The notes under the pieces: generated by a model | Databases searched by the model: none | The model's input: the letters and a program-made list of their open reading frames with translations, nothing else | What the model was told of the DNA's origin: nothing | Shown: positions 7,186 to 13,283 of the stretch, in pieces | How the letters are laid out: each line of letters begins with the position of its first letter | How positions within the stretch are numbered: the first letter of the stretch is position 1 | Translations under genes and position numbers: made by a program | From: SFLA01 sp045595165 | GTDB lineage: Bacteria > Bacillota > Clostridia > Oscillospirales > CAG-382 | Assembly: GCA_045595165.1 (NCBI GenBank) | Contig: JAZNZY010000028.1 | Coordinates: 1-13,288 of the forward strand | Reading direction: 5' to 3' | Length of the DNA: 13,288 nt

Positions 7186-9456
7186 TTATTCTATTTCCTC
7201 GTTATATCTGAATTCTACTTCAATAATAGTGCCCGGGGCAACCAACGTTCCCGCAGGAACGCTTTGAGCGTATGCGTAGCAGTTAGTATAGGAATCGTTA
7301 AATATACCGCTTACGGAAATATTAAGGTGTCTGTTCGCCAATGCTTCGGAAACCTTGGCAGGGGACATACCGTCGAGATCGGGCATAATGATCATTTCCG
7401 TAGTGTTACTTCCTTCGGTATAAAGCACTACAACGCCGTTTTCGGTGTTGAGAGAATTACCGGATCTGGGAAGCTGATCTATAACCTCTGTACCGTTGCC
7501 CTTTATGTGAACCTTGAGTCCCAACTGCTCGATAGCAAAAGTAGCGGTATCAACGTCAGTACCGCGGTAATCCTGTACGGTAACCATTACGTCTGCTCCG
7601 GATTCGGTGGGAAGAATTCCCATATAAGGAAGAACCTCGGAAAGAACGTTGGAAACTACAGGTGCGGCAATAGAGGAGCCGTATACAGTAGAAGTGGTTA
7701 TGGTGGGGTTATCAACCAAAACGAGAATTGCGATCTGGGGATCCTCTGCGGGAGCGAAGGTAACGCAGGAAAGAACATAGTCATCTTCTATATCCACCGT
7801 ATCCAGTTTCTGGGAAGTGCCGGTTTTGGATACCACGTTGTATCCGCTTACAGATGCATTTTTGGTTGAGTTGACAAGTGCATTCATAATAATATCACAG
7901 GTTTTGGAAGAAACCACTTGTCGGGAAACGTCGTACTGAATATTTTCTATAACGTTTCCGTCAGAATCCGTTATCTGCTTTGCCAGGTGCGGTGTAACCA
8001 AATATCCGCCGTTTGCAATAGTGCAAAGGGCTCTCAAATGCTGAATGGGAGTGACCTTAAAGCCCTGACCGAAGGATGCGTTGGCAAGATCGACAACGCC
8101 CAACGAGGGGAAGAATATGGAGGTAGCTTCTCCGAGGAAATCCGAAGATATCTTCTCGCCATAACCGAACAGATCAAAATATTCTTCAAATCTTTCGGCA
8201 CCTATTTTCTGGCTTATCTGAATAAACGCAGGGTTGCAGGAATTGTATATCGCCTGAGCAAAGACCTGTGTTCCGTGTATCTTTTTACCGTAAACGTGGC
8301 ATTTTATGGGGACACCGGCGATAACGTATCTGCCCTGACATTCAAAGGTATCGGTATCGGTAATACAGCCCTCGTCAAGAGCTATGGCGCCGGTGATCAT
8401 CTTGAAGGTGGAGCCGGGCTCGTAGGTTGCACTTACAGCAAAATTCGACCACATATTGTAGCGAAGCTGTGCTTTGTATTCGTTGATCTGCTCTTCGGTA
8501 ACGCCTTCCGTTGCCTCGAACTCTGCAAGCAGATCCATATAAGGCTCGGTAAGAATGGAATAGTTGTTGAGATCAAAGGAAGGAGCGTTTGCCATTGCCA
8601 ACACTTCTCCCGTATTTACGTCGCAGATAATGCCCGTAACCGTTCCGGTGGGCTTGGTTTCCTCGTATGCCTGTTTAAGATACTTTTCAAGCACCGATTG
8701 TATAGACCAGTCTATGGTCGTTACGAGATTGTATCCGTCGATAGCATCTATATAGCTTTCGTAATCAAATGGGATCTCGTTTCCGTTGGCATCGGTTGCT
8801 TTTACAACTCTGCCGTCAACACCGGTAAGAAATTCATCATAGGTGTACTCCAAGCCCTGCAGACCGTTATTGGTACTGCCCGTAAAGCCGATAATATGGC
8901 TTGCCAGATCGTTATACGGATAATAACGCTTAGTGGATTCCTCAAGATGAACTATATTGGTAAGCCCGTAATCGGTAATAAGCTTTCTTACCGCCGCTTC
9001 TTCCTCGGCGTTAAGCTCTTTTTTTATCATTTCGTATTTACGGTTTACCTTTTCCGCCTTTTCGCGGATAAAGCTTTGCTCTACGTTAAGAATCCTGGAA
9101 AGCTCACGAATGACCAGATTTTTGGTTTCCTCCGTGGGATTTCCGTCTTTATCCTTTAAGGGAATATCTGCGGGAGAAATAAAACAGTTTTGCACCGTAA
9201 TAGTAGTAGCAAGGAGGGTTCCGTTGCGGTCTACTATATCACCGCGCTTTGCGGGGATGGTAAGCTCGTGGGTATACTGATCCTGAGCGGCGTTACGGTA
9301 TTCCTCTCCGTCCACAAACTGAATTTTTGCTATTCGGTATATAAGAAACGAAAACATCAATACAAAGCCGATGGTTATAACAATGCCGCGTCTGACGAAC
9401 AGCTTACTTGTAACACCGACTTCTGTTCCCGTAATATGCTTTTGGTTGTTTTCCAA
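7186..9456 (-). CDS. ftsI: Class B penicillin-binding protein (FtsI/PbpB/SpoVD type) with two PASTA domains
   Basis: Membrane-anchored D,D-transpeptidase that crosslinks septal peptidoglycan as partner of the SEDS polymerase. From the TTG at 9456 the product has 756 residues. It shows a short cytoplasmic leader, a membrane segment (about 24-43), and a dimerisation domain starting IPAKRGDIVDRNG. The transpeptidase active site is present: STFK (Ser349, Lys352), SCN (406-408) and KTGTSQK (544-550). Two C-terminal PASTA-like repeats follow (about 624-682 and 688-756). The TTG is chosen because GGAGGA at 9465-9470 precedes it by 8 nt and conservation starts after it. The frame stays open to a TTG at 9543, but those 29 codons run through a hairpin and lack family similarity. 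FtsI versus SpoVD cannot be settled from sequence; as the only transpeptidase in the cluster, a division role is likelier. Confidence 0.94.
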   Translation of the reverse strand: MENNQKHITGTEVGVTSKLFVRRGIVITIGFVLMFSFLIYRIAKIQFVDGEEYRNAAQDQYTHELTIPAKRGDIVDRNGTLLATTITVQNCFISPADIPLKDKDGNPTEETKNLVIRELSRILNVEQSFIREKAEKVNRKYEMIKKELNAEEEAAVRKLITDYGLTNIVHLEESTKRYYPYNDLASHIIGFTGSTNNGLQGLEYTYDEFLTGVDGRVVKATDANGNEIPFDYESYIDAIDGYNLVTTIDWSIQSVLEKYLKQAYEETKPTGTVTGIICDVNTGEVLAMANAPSFDLNNYSILTEPYMDLLAEFEATEGVTEEQINEYKAQLRYNMWSNFAVSATYEPGSTFKMITGAIALDEGCITDTDTFECQGRYVIAGVPIKCHVYGKKIHGTQVFAQAIYNSCNPAFIQISQKIGAERFEEYFDLFGYGEKISSDFLGEATSIFFPSLGVVDLANASFGQGFKVTPIQHLRALCTIANGGYLVTPHLAKQITDSDGNVIENIQYDVSRQVVSSKTCDIIMNALVNSTKNASVSGYNVVSKTGTSQKLDTVDIEDDYVLSCVTFAPAEDPQIAILVLVDNPTITTSTVYGSSIAAPVVSNVLSEVLPYMGILPTESGADVMVTVQDYRGTDVDTATFAIEQLGLKVHIKGNGTEVIDQLPRSGNSLNTENGVVVLYTEGSNTTEMIIMPDLDGMSPAKVSEALANRHLNISVSGIFNDSYTNCYAYAQSVPAGTLVAPGTIIEVEFRYNEEIE

Positions 9457-9491
9457 GATTAGATTCCTCCGGGTGAAAAAAGCAAATGATA

Positions 9492-9524
9492 TTAAGCAAA
9501 AACAGGGTAAAGCCGTTTTTTCAA
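9492..9524 (-). other. Possible 10-codon leader ORF in the ftsL-ftsI gap
   Basis: On the minus strand GGAGGG (9535-9530) is followed after 5 nt by a TTG and ten sense codons, MKKRLYPVFA, ending in TAA. The ribosome site and much of the ORF lie within the 9-bp stem hairpin at 9504-9533, an arrangement like a translated leader controlling the downstream gene. TTG is also the start used by the PBP gene 36 nt further on. At this length it could arise by chance; no homology evidence is possible. Confidence 0.2.
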
Positions 9525-9533
9525 CTTTACCCT
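9504..9533 (-). repeat. Perfect 9-bp stem hairpin upstream of ftsI
   Basis: The minus-strand transcript reads AGGGTAAAG (9533-9525), a 12-nt loop, then CTTTACCCT (9512-9504), followed by GTTTTTGC. The arms are perfectly complementary. The short T-run after the stem suggests a weak intrinsic terminator or attenuator between ftsL and the PBP gene. It could also hide the GGAGGG ribosome site of the small leader ORF. It ends 34 nt before the PBP ribosome binding site. Confidence 0.6.
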
Positions 9534-9549
9534 CCACAAACAATTATAT

Positions 9550-9574
9550 TCGCATACCCTTATACTCTATGCGA
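9550..9574 (-). repeat. 7-bp inverted repeat just after the ftsL stop
   Basis: TCGCATA (9574-9568 on the minus strand) and TATGCGA (9556-9550) are perfect inverted copies separated by 11 nt, starting immediately after the ftsL TAG. No T-run follows. Instead a TATAAT (9548-9543) sits directly downstream, without a convincing -35 at the normal distance. This could be an operator over an internal promoter for the PBP gene, or an mRNA processing or stability stem. Confidence 0.4.
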
Positions 9575-10150
9575 CTAATTAAAAAACTCTCTGAACGCTT
9601 CCGCCATACCGGACAGCATTACGCCAAGTCCGTTCTGACCGTCATCGTAAACGATAACCTCGCTTTTTGCATCAACACTTTCGGTTTTAACGTGTTTGGA
9701 AGGTATGTTCTGATATTTCACCATACCAAGCTCGGTTTCGGCATAATTGCAGATGTAGGTAAGATCGTCTTTCTGATCCAACTTTTGTTCCAAAATGTCC
9801 TGCTCGTGCTTTAAAGCCGAAATCTTTTGATCCATTTCACCCAACTCGCTGTTGTATCTGTCGATCTCCGCATAGTTGATGATCATAAAGGAAAACAGCG
9901 CAGTGAAAATGAGTGCGGTGAATATTACGCCGATAGGAAGAGGCGCGCGTTCCTTTTTGCGCTCGGTGCGGATAGGCATCTCCCTTACCGCCACCATATT
10001 TCTCTTTCGCTTTACGTTGACTTTATTTATGCCCGTTCCGGTTCTGGGCTTGTGAACGGAATTTATACCTGCATCTGTGCCGACAGAAAGCGACGGTTTT
10101 ATCGTTTCTACGCTTCGTTTCGACACGGCGGTGGGCTTCCGATTGTTCAT
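9575..10150 (-). CDS. ftsL: Cell division protein FtsL-like
   Basis: Small bitopic protein expected to pair with FtsQ/DivIB and DivIC/FtsB and activate FtsW-FtsI. The 191-residue product has a long, very basic cytoplasmic N-terminus (1-70, rich in Lys/Arg/Thr/Ser, e.g. VKRKRN at 46-51 and RTERKKER at 61-68) and a single membrane helix (about 71-93). A charged heptad-like coiled coil follows (about 95-130, EIDRYNSELGEMDQKISALK), then a short periplasmic tail. ETELGMVKY (138-146) is the kind of E-x-LGM motif seen in FtsL/DivIC proteins. It is longer than the typical 100-130 residues because of the N-terminal extension. The start ATG has AAGGA (10159-10163) 8 nt upstream and lies 21 nt after rsmH. 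The identity rests on topology and the rsmH-ftsL-ftsI order, as this family is poorly conserved. Confidence 0.85.
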   Translation of the reverse strand: MNNRKPTAVSKRSVETIKPSLSVGTDAGINSVHKPRTGTGINKVNVKRKRNMVAVREMPIRTERKKERAPLPIGVIFTALIFTALFSFMIINYAEIDRYNSELGEMDQKISALKHEQDILEQKLDQKDDLTYICNYAETELGMVKYQNIPSKHVKTESVDAKSEVIVYDDGQNGLGVMLSGMAEAFREFFN

Positions 10151-10171
10151 TCTTAATTTCCTTTCAAAAAC

Positions 10172-11095
10172 TTAAATTCCCTCTGCCGCCCTTAGCTTTG
10201 CAGAATGGGAACGGCTGTTTTCTTTTAATTCTTCCTCCGACGGAAGCACGGGATGTCTGGTAACTACTTTTACCGTCGGAACCTTATTACATACGCAAAT
10301 GGGAAAATCCTTGGGGCAGGTGCAAGGAGAAGCGAGGGTTGCAAAGGTGTTTTTTACTATGCGGTCCTCCAGGGAATGGAAGCTGATAACAGCGATCCTT
10401 CCGCCCTTTTTAAGTCTTCCCGCGGCGGATTCCAATGCTTTGCCCACAGAGGAAAGCTCGCCGTTAACTTCTATTCGTATAGCCTGAAACGCTCTCTTTG
10501 CGGGATGTCCTCCCTTTTGCTGGCCGGGTACTGCGGCGGAAATAATATCCGCAAGAGCGCCCGTGGTGGCAATGGGAGCAACGCTGCGTTCTCTCACTAT
10601 ACGGGATGCAATACGGCGGGCAAATTTATCCTCGCCGTATTCAAAAATTATTCTTGCCAATTCGCTTTCGGAATATGTATTCACCACGTCGTATGCGGTA
10701 ATTCCGCCCGACGTGTCCATACGCATATCCAGAGGAGCGTCGTTTATATAAGAAAAACCTCTCTCGGGTGTATCCAACTGGTAAGAGGACACGCCGAGAT
10801 CAAATAAAAATCCGTCTGCTTTTTCGATTCCCAATTCATCAAGAACGGTCGCAACGTCTTCGTAATTGCTCTTGAAGGGTGTAAAGCGGGGATCGTTTAT
10901 TTTTTCTTTTGCGTTTGCAAGTGCATCGTTATCCCTGTCGATACCGATAACTCTTCCCTTTTCTCCAAGGCGTGAAAGAATAAGACGGGTATGTCCCGCG
11001 CCGCCCAGCGTGCAATCTACGTAGACACCGTCGGACTTTATGTCCAATAACTCCATACACTCGTTTGCAAGTACGGAATAATGCTTAAACTCCAT
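10172..11095 (-). CDS. rsmH: 16S rRNA (cytosine-1402 N4) methyltransferase RsmH (MraW)
   Basis: SAM-dependent methyltransferase that modifies C1402 in the decoding centre of 16S rRNA. The 307-residue product is full length. Seen: the near-invariant HYSVLANECMELL (5-17), the SAM loop VDCTLGGAGHT (26-36), GIDRDNDAL (51-59), FDLGVSSYQLDTPERGFSY (98-116), PLDMRMD (121-127), HPAKRAFQAIRIEVNGEL (197-214), ISFHSLEDRIVK (237-248) and the C-terminal RSHSAKLRAAE. A CTC...CVC cluster of four cysteines (258-269) matches the family insert. There is no clear ribosome site before the ATG. It starts 1 nt after the mraZ TGA, so translation is probably coupled to mraZ. Second position in the cluster is the normal place. 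Confidence 0.98.
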   Translation of the reverse strand: MEFKHYSVLANECMELLDIKSDGVYVDCTLGGAGHTRLILSRLGEKGRVIGIDRDNDALANAKEKINDPRFTPFKSNYEDVATVLDELGIEKADGFLFDLGVSSYQLDTPERGFSYINDAPLDMRMDTSGGITAYDVVNTYSESELARIIFEYGEDKFARRIASRIVRERSVAPIATTGALADIISAAVPGQQKGGHPAKRAFQAIRIEVNGELSSVGKALESAAGRLKKGGRIAVISFHSLEDRIVKNTFATLASPCTCPKDFPICVCNKVPTVKVVTRHPVLPSEEELKENSRSHSAKLRAAEGI

Positions 11096-11096
11096 A

Positions 11097-11516
11097 TCAG
11101 AAGCCCATTTCGAGAAGAGATGCGGTTATAGCTTCGCTGTCAAGGCTTGCCTGCTCTGCTTCCCACTCTGCTTCGGACCATATCTCAAGGTGGGTACGGT
11201 TACCCACGATAACCACGTTTTTATCAAGGCACGCAAACTCTCTGTGCGCGGGAGAAAGGGCTATTCTTCCCTGGGCATCTAAAGCGGTTTCGTTTGCGCC
11301 GGAATAGAAATACAGTTTTATATGACGAGCCTGTGCCGCCGCCAGATTATCCAGCTTTGCACAAAAATCGTTCCACGCTTCGTCGGTAAAGACCTGAAGG
11401 CATTTGCCCATACCTTTGCAGACCCAGAATTTTTCACCAAGCTCATCGCGCAATTTTGCAGGCAGGAATATTCTGCCCTTGGTATCAAGAGTATGTCTGT
11501 ATTCGCCGAAGAACAT
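11097..11516 (-). CDS. mraZ: Transcriptional regulator MraZ
   Basis: Small ring-forming DNA-binding protein with two SpoVT-AbrB type domains that usually controls its own operon. The 139-residue product has the twin family motifs DTKGRIFLPAKLR (11-23) and DAQGRIALSPAHREFA (80-95), in the normal spacing, and the typical MFFGEYRHTLDTKGR N-terminus. AGGAGG at 11525-11530, 8 nt before the ATG, fixes the start. It opens the minus-strand cluster and has a recognisable promoter and tandem decamer operator upstream, fitting autoregulation. Confidence 0.97.
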   Translation of the reverse strand: MFFGEYRHTLDTKGRIFLPAKLRDELGEKFWVCKGMGKCLQVFTDEAWNDFCAKLDNLAAAQARHIKLYFYSGANETALDAQGRIALSPAHREFACLDKNVVIVGNRTHLEIWSEAEWEAEQASLDSEAITASLLEMGF

Positions 11517-11580
11517 ATTTCCCGCCTCCTTTTACATAAACTTTCCAAAACAGGAATTCAATGGGAAATCAGTGTTACAT

Positions 11581-11600
11581 TCCACCACAATTCACCACAA
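11581..11600 (-). promoter_or_regulatory. Tandem decamer repeat, probable MraZ operator
   Basis: The plus strand reads TCCACCACAA then TTCACCACAA, so the minus strand (mraZ direction) carries GTGGTG twice at exactly 10-bp spacing (cores 11593-11598 and 11583-11588). The repeat sits just downstream of the mraZ -10, across the expected transcription start. Known MraZ proteins bind short G-rich direct repeats on one helix face (TGGGN at 10-bp period in E. coli), so this position and period fit an autoregulatory repressor site. A third copy at the next 10-bp step is not obvious. Confidence 0.7.
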
Positions 11601-11604
11601 ACCT

Positions 11605-11633
11605 ATTATATACAACCATTTGAAAAAATGCAA
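11605..11633 (-). promoter_or_regulatory. mraZ operon promoter
   Basis: The minus strand has TTGCAT (11633-11628), 17 nt, and a consensus TATAAT (11610-11605), predicting transcription start near 11598 and a leader of about 80 nt before mraZ. A run of A and T tracts lies just upstream of the -35, as in UP elements. This is the best minus-strand promoter in the window and would drive the whole division cluster. Confidence 0.75.
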
Positions 11634-11652
11634 TACCTTTTTTACTTTTTTC

Positions 11653-11753
11653 AAAAATTATGTAAAATAAATTATCACCAAAACGCCCACAATTTTCCTC
11701 GTTTCTGCCATTACCTGCCAACAATTGCCAAACATCATTAAAAATTATGTAAA
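11653..11753 (+). repeat. 14-bp direct repeat AAAAATTATGTAAA, two copies
   Basis: Identical 14-mers occupy 11653-11666 and 11740-11753, 87 bp apart, flanking the TGCCA triplet between the two divergent promoters. An inverted 9-bp remnant, TTTACATAA, lies at 11531-11539 next to the mraZ ribosome site. The AT-rich composition raises the chance of coincidence, but the exact length and symmetric placement suggest a regulator site. Confidence 0.5.
11706..11730 (+). repeat. Three TGCCA direct repeats with 10-bp period
   Basis: TGCCA occurs at 11706-11710, 11716-11720 and 11726-11730 with exactly 5 nt between copies; on the other strand this is TGGCA-N5-TGGCA-N5-TGGCA. The helical phasing is that of sites bound by ring or oligomeric regulators. 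It lies about 75 nt upstream of the mraZ -35 and about 50 nt upstream of the -35 of the plus-strand gene, so it could affect either promoter. Confidence 0.55.
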
Positions 11754-11780
11754 CAAACATTTGTTCGGCAAAAGTTTGTT
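11752..11780 (+). repeat. Palindrome and half-site abutting the promoter of the unknown gene
   Basis: AACAAA (11752-11757), 2 nt, TTTGTT (11760-11765) is a perfect 6-bp palindrome. A further GTTTGTT (11774-11780) is the inverted copy of AACAAAC at 11752-11758 and overlaps the first bases of the -35 at 11779. Such placement fits a repressor or activator operator for the plus-strand gene. Confidence 0.4.
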
Positions 11781-11807
11781 GAAAAATCATACAGCACATG
11801 TTATAAT
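11779..11807 (+). promoter_or_regulatory. Promoter of the unknown plus-strand gene
   Basis: TTGAAA (11779-11784), 17 nt, then TATAAT (11802-11807), with an extended -10 TG at 11799-11800. This is a strong vegetative sigma-A match. Predicted start is near 11814, giving a leader of roughly 26 nt before the ATG at 11840. Confidence 0.75.
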
Positions 11808-11839
11808 GAATAAAACCGTACAAAGGGAGCGACTGCACT

Positions 11840-13240
11840 ATGACAAGGGATGCGATTCTTAAGATTGATAACAGCGCACTTATACTTGAAAAAGAAAAGC
11901 TGGCTGCGCTTAAAGTAATTGAAGATTATCCCATTTTCCCCGAATTGGAGCAATGGAAAAACGGTATGGAGATCACCGTCTTGAATTCCGATGCCGCATA
12001 CAGAAAAATTCAGTTCGAGGGCTGCTCCGCACCTGCCGAACTGCGGGACAAAAGGATAAAAGAAGCGGTTTTGTCATATTCGGAAACGCAAAGCAAATAT
12101 ACACTTGCCGTGGAATTGGAGGATGACACAAAATACTATTTGCGTTTTACAGACATAAAGATTGTAAAATCCCAAAGCTACAACTGCGCAGAAAATACGG
12201 TTTACCAAGCCACTCCGTGGGTGTATTTAGCTATTATAGCGTGGCAGATTTGCGACAAAGCAGCCATAGCGCCCGATATGCTTAACCAAAAAGAGCAAGA
12301 CTTACTCCCACTTTTAAAAGAGCTGGAACAGTTTGCTTTCGTTCGACCCAACGAGCCTTGCGGCTTTCCTTTGCTGCACAAATTGGCTGTTGACAACGGC
12401 TTTGAAGATCTTGAAAAGTTTTTTAAAAAAGCGCAAAATTCGAAAGGCAAGGAACGCCCCGTTAGTTGGCTTGTTCTCCAGCTATCCAAATTGCGCTACA
12501 AGCACTTATGGGATGCCGTATACAGCAAGATAAAAGAAAGCCAGCAGGATTACCCGTGTCTCGAAGCGGATAATAAGGATCATATAAAAATTATCGATGA
12601 TACAATGCACGAGCAAGGCTTCGAAGGAAGCTTTCCGGATTACGTTAAGACTGGCATTACAAAGAAAAGCATTACCGCCGAATCCTACGGAAGCACGCAT
12701 ACCGTTGCAAAAGGAAAAAACGCGGTATACCGCGTTCATTGTCAAGAAAGCATAGACAACGGCGAACTAAAAGGCATTACTTTTCTTTGCGGAACCGCTA
12801 TCTTAAAAGAAGATATGTCCACAGACGAAACAGATATATATTATTGTGCGTTTGACAGTAAAGGAAAAACCTTGTTTGACGTTATATATCACTACACATA
12901 TGAGGATTATAACCCTCAAGCTTTTTTAAAAACTGCCGCCACGGTTGCGGCAAAGCGGGCACAGCGCATCAAGCTAAACAAAAGCGAAAAAGCGTTTTTT
13001 AACAGAAATGCACCCTCTTTTATGACATCATTTCTAACCGTATTTATCTTACTCGGTGGTTTTTTCTCAATTGGATTTACGCTGTTATCATTCATAATAG
13101 TGGTGATTACAGCGCTTGCTACAGGAAAAAATATTGGAGAGTTTTTAAAAGATATTCCGTGGGTGTTCGTTATAATATCCACTTGGGTGAGATTCGGCGG
13201 CGCAATGGGAATAATTACTGCGCTAAGCAACAGAAAGTAA
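11840..13240 (+). CDS. Unrecognised membrane-anchored protein, divergent from mraZ
   Basis: A 466-residue product that I do not recognise; I assign no function. Residues 1 to about 390 look soluble and mixed alpha/beta, with no signal peptide. Two parts can be told apart: 1-240, Lys/Glu-rich with a moderately hydrophobic helix near 125-138 (TPWVYLAIIAWQIC), and 241-360, Tyr/Asp-rich, including GFEGSFPDYVKTG (260-272), AESYGSTHTV (280-289) and AVYRVHCQE (295-303). Basic residues (KRAQRIKLNKSEK, 372-384) precede two or three membrane segments (about 394-427 and 438-462), so the soluble part is probably cytoplasmic. AAGGGAG (11823-11829) precedes the ATG by 10 nt, and a consensus promoter lies upstream. 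It is transcribed away from the division cluster and looks monocistronic. Its AAA-rich codon use appears different from its neighbours, possibly a sign of later arrival. It is certainly a real gene by length, promoter and ribosome site. Confidence 0.85.
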   Translation: MTRDAILKIDNSALILEKEKLAALKVIEDYPIFPELEQWKNGMEITVLNSDAAYRKIQFEGCSAPAELRDKRIKEAVLSYSETQSKYTLAVELEDDTKYYLRFTDIKIVKSQSYNCAENTVYQATPWVYLAIIAWQICDKAAIAPDMLNQKEQDLLPLLKELEQFAFVRPNEPCGFPLLHKLAVDNGFEDLEKFFKKAQNSKGKERPVSWLVLQLSKLRYKHLWDAVYSKIKESQQDYPCLEADNKDHIKIIDDTMHEQGFEGSFPDYVKTGITKKSITAESYGSTHTVAKGKNAVYRVHCQESIDNGELKGITFLCGTAILKEDMSTDETDIYYCAFDSKGKTLFDVIYHYTYEDYNPQAFLKTAATVAAKRAQRIKLNKSEKAFFNRNAPSFMTSFLTVFILLGGFFSIGFTLLSFIIVVITALATGKNIGEFLKDIPWVFVIISTWVRFGGAMGIITALSNRK

Positions 13241-13256
13241 AAAATACTACAAATCA

Positions 13257-13283
13257 CCCCAAGAAGTCTGCGACTTCTTCGGG
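13257..13283 (+). repeat. Palindromic hairpin element at the right edge
   Basis: AAGAAGTC (13261-13268), a TGC loop, GACTTCTT (13272-13279) forms a perfect 8-bp stem, extended past one C-C mismatch by CCC (13257-13259) with GGG (13281-13283). It begins 16 nt after the stop of the unknown gene. As a terminator it would lack the U-run on the visible side (ACCCC follows), so it may instead be an interspersed palindromic repeat or the edge of a larger element beyond the window. Confidence 0.6.

Larger units (their letters stand above)
11517..11839. other. Divergent intergenic region between mraZ and the unknown gene
   Basis: This 323-nt, AT-rich stretch has no credible gene. From left to right it holds the mraZ ribosome site and about 80 nt of leader, the CACCAC decamer repeat, and the mraZ promoter. 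An A/T-tract region follows that could act as an UP element, flanked by two copies of a 14-bp direct repeat. Between those copies lie three TGCCA repeats. A palindrome, then the promoter and ribosome site of the plus-strand gene, complete it. Confidence 0.85.

Noticed and set aside
7918..9159. 413-codon open frame on the plus strand opposite the PBP gene
   Set aside because: It is an antisense shadow of a gene with all PBP active-site motifs; its translation is Cys/Tyr/Phe-rich with no recognisable domain and no ribosome site.
9457..9543. In-frame 29-codon N-terminal extension of the PBP
   Set aside because: It runs through the hairpin and the PBP ribosome binding site; the TTG at 9456 directly after GGAGGA is the better start.
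11575..11838. 87-codon minus-strand frame upstream of mraZ
   Set aside because: It spans both promoters and the operator repeats, lacks a ribosome site and has no recognisable sequence.
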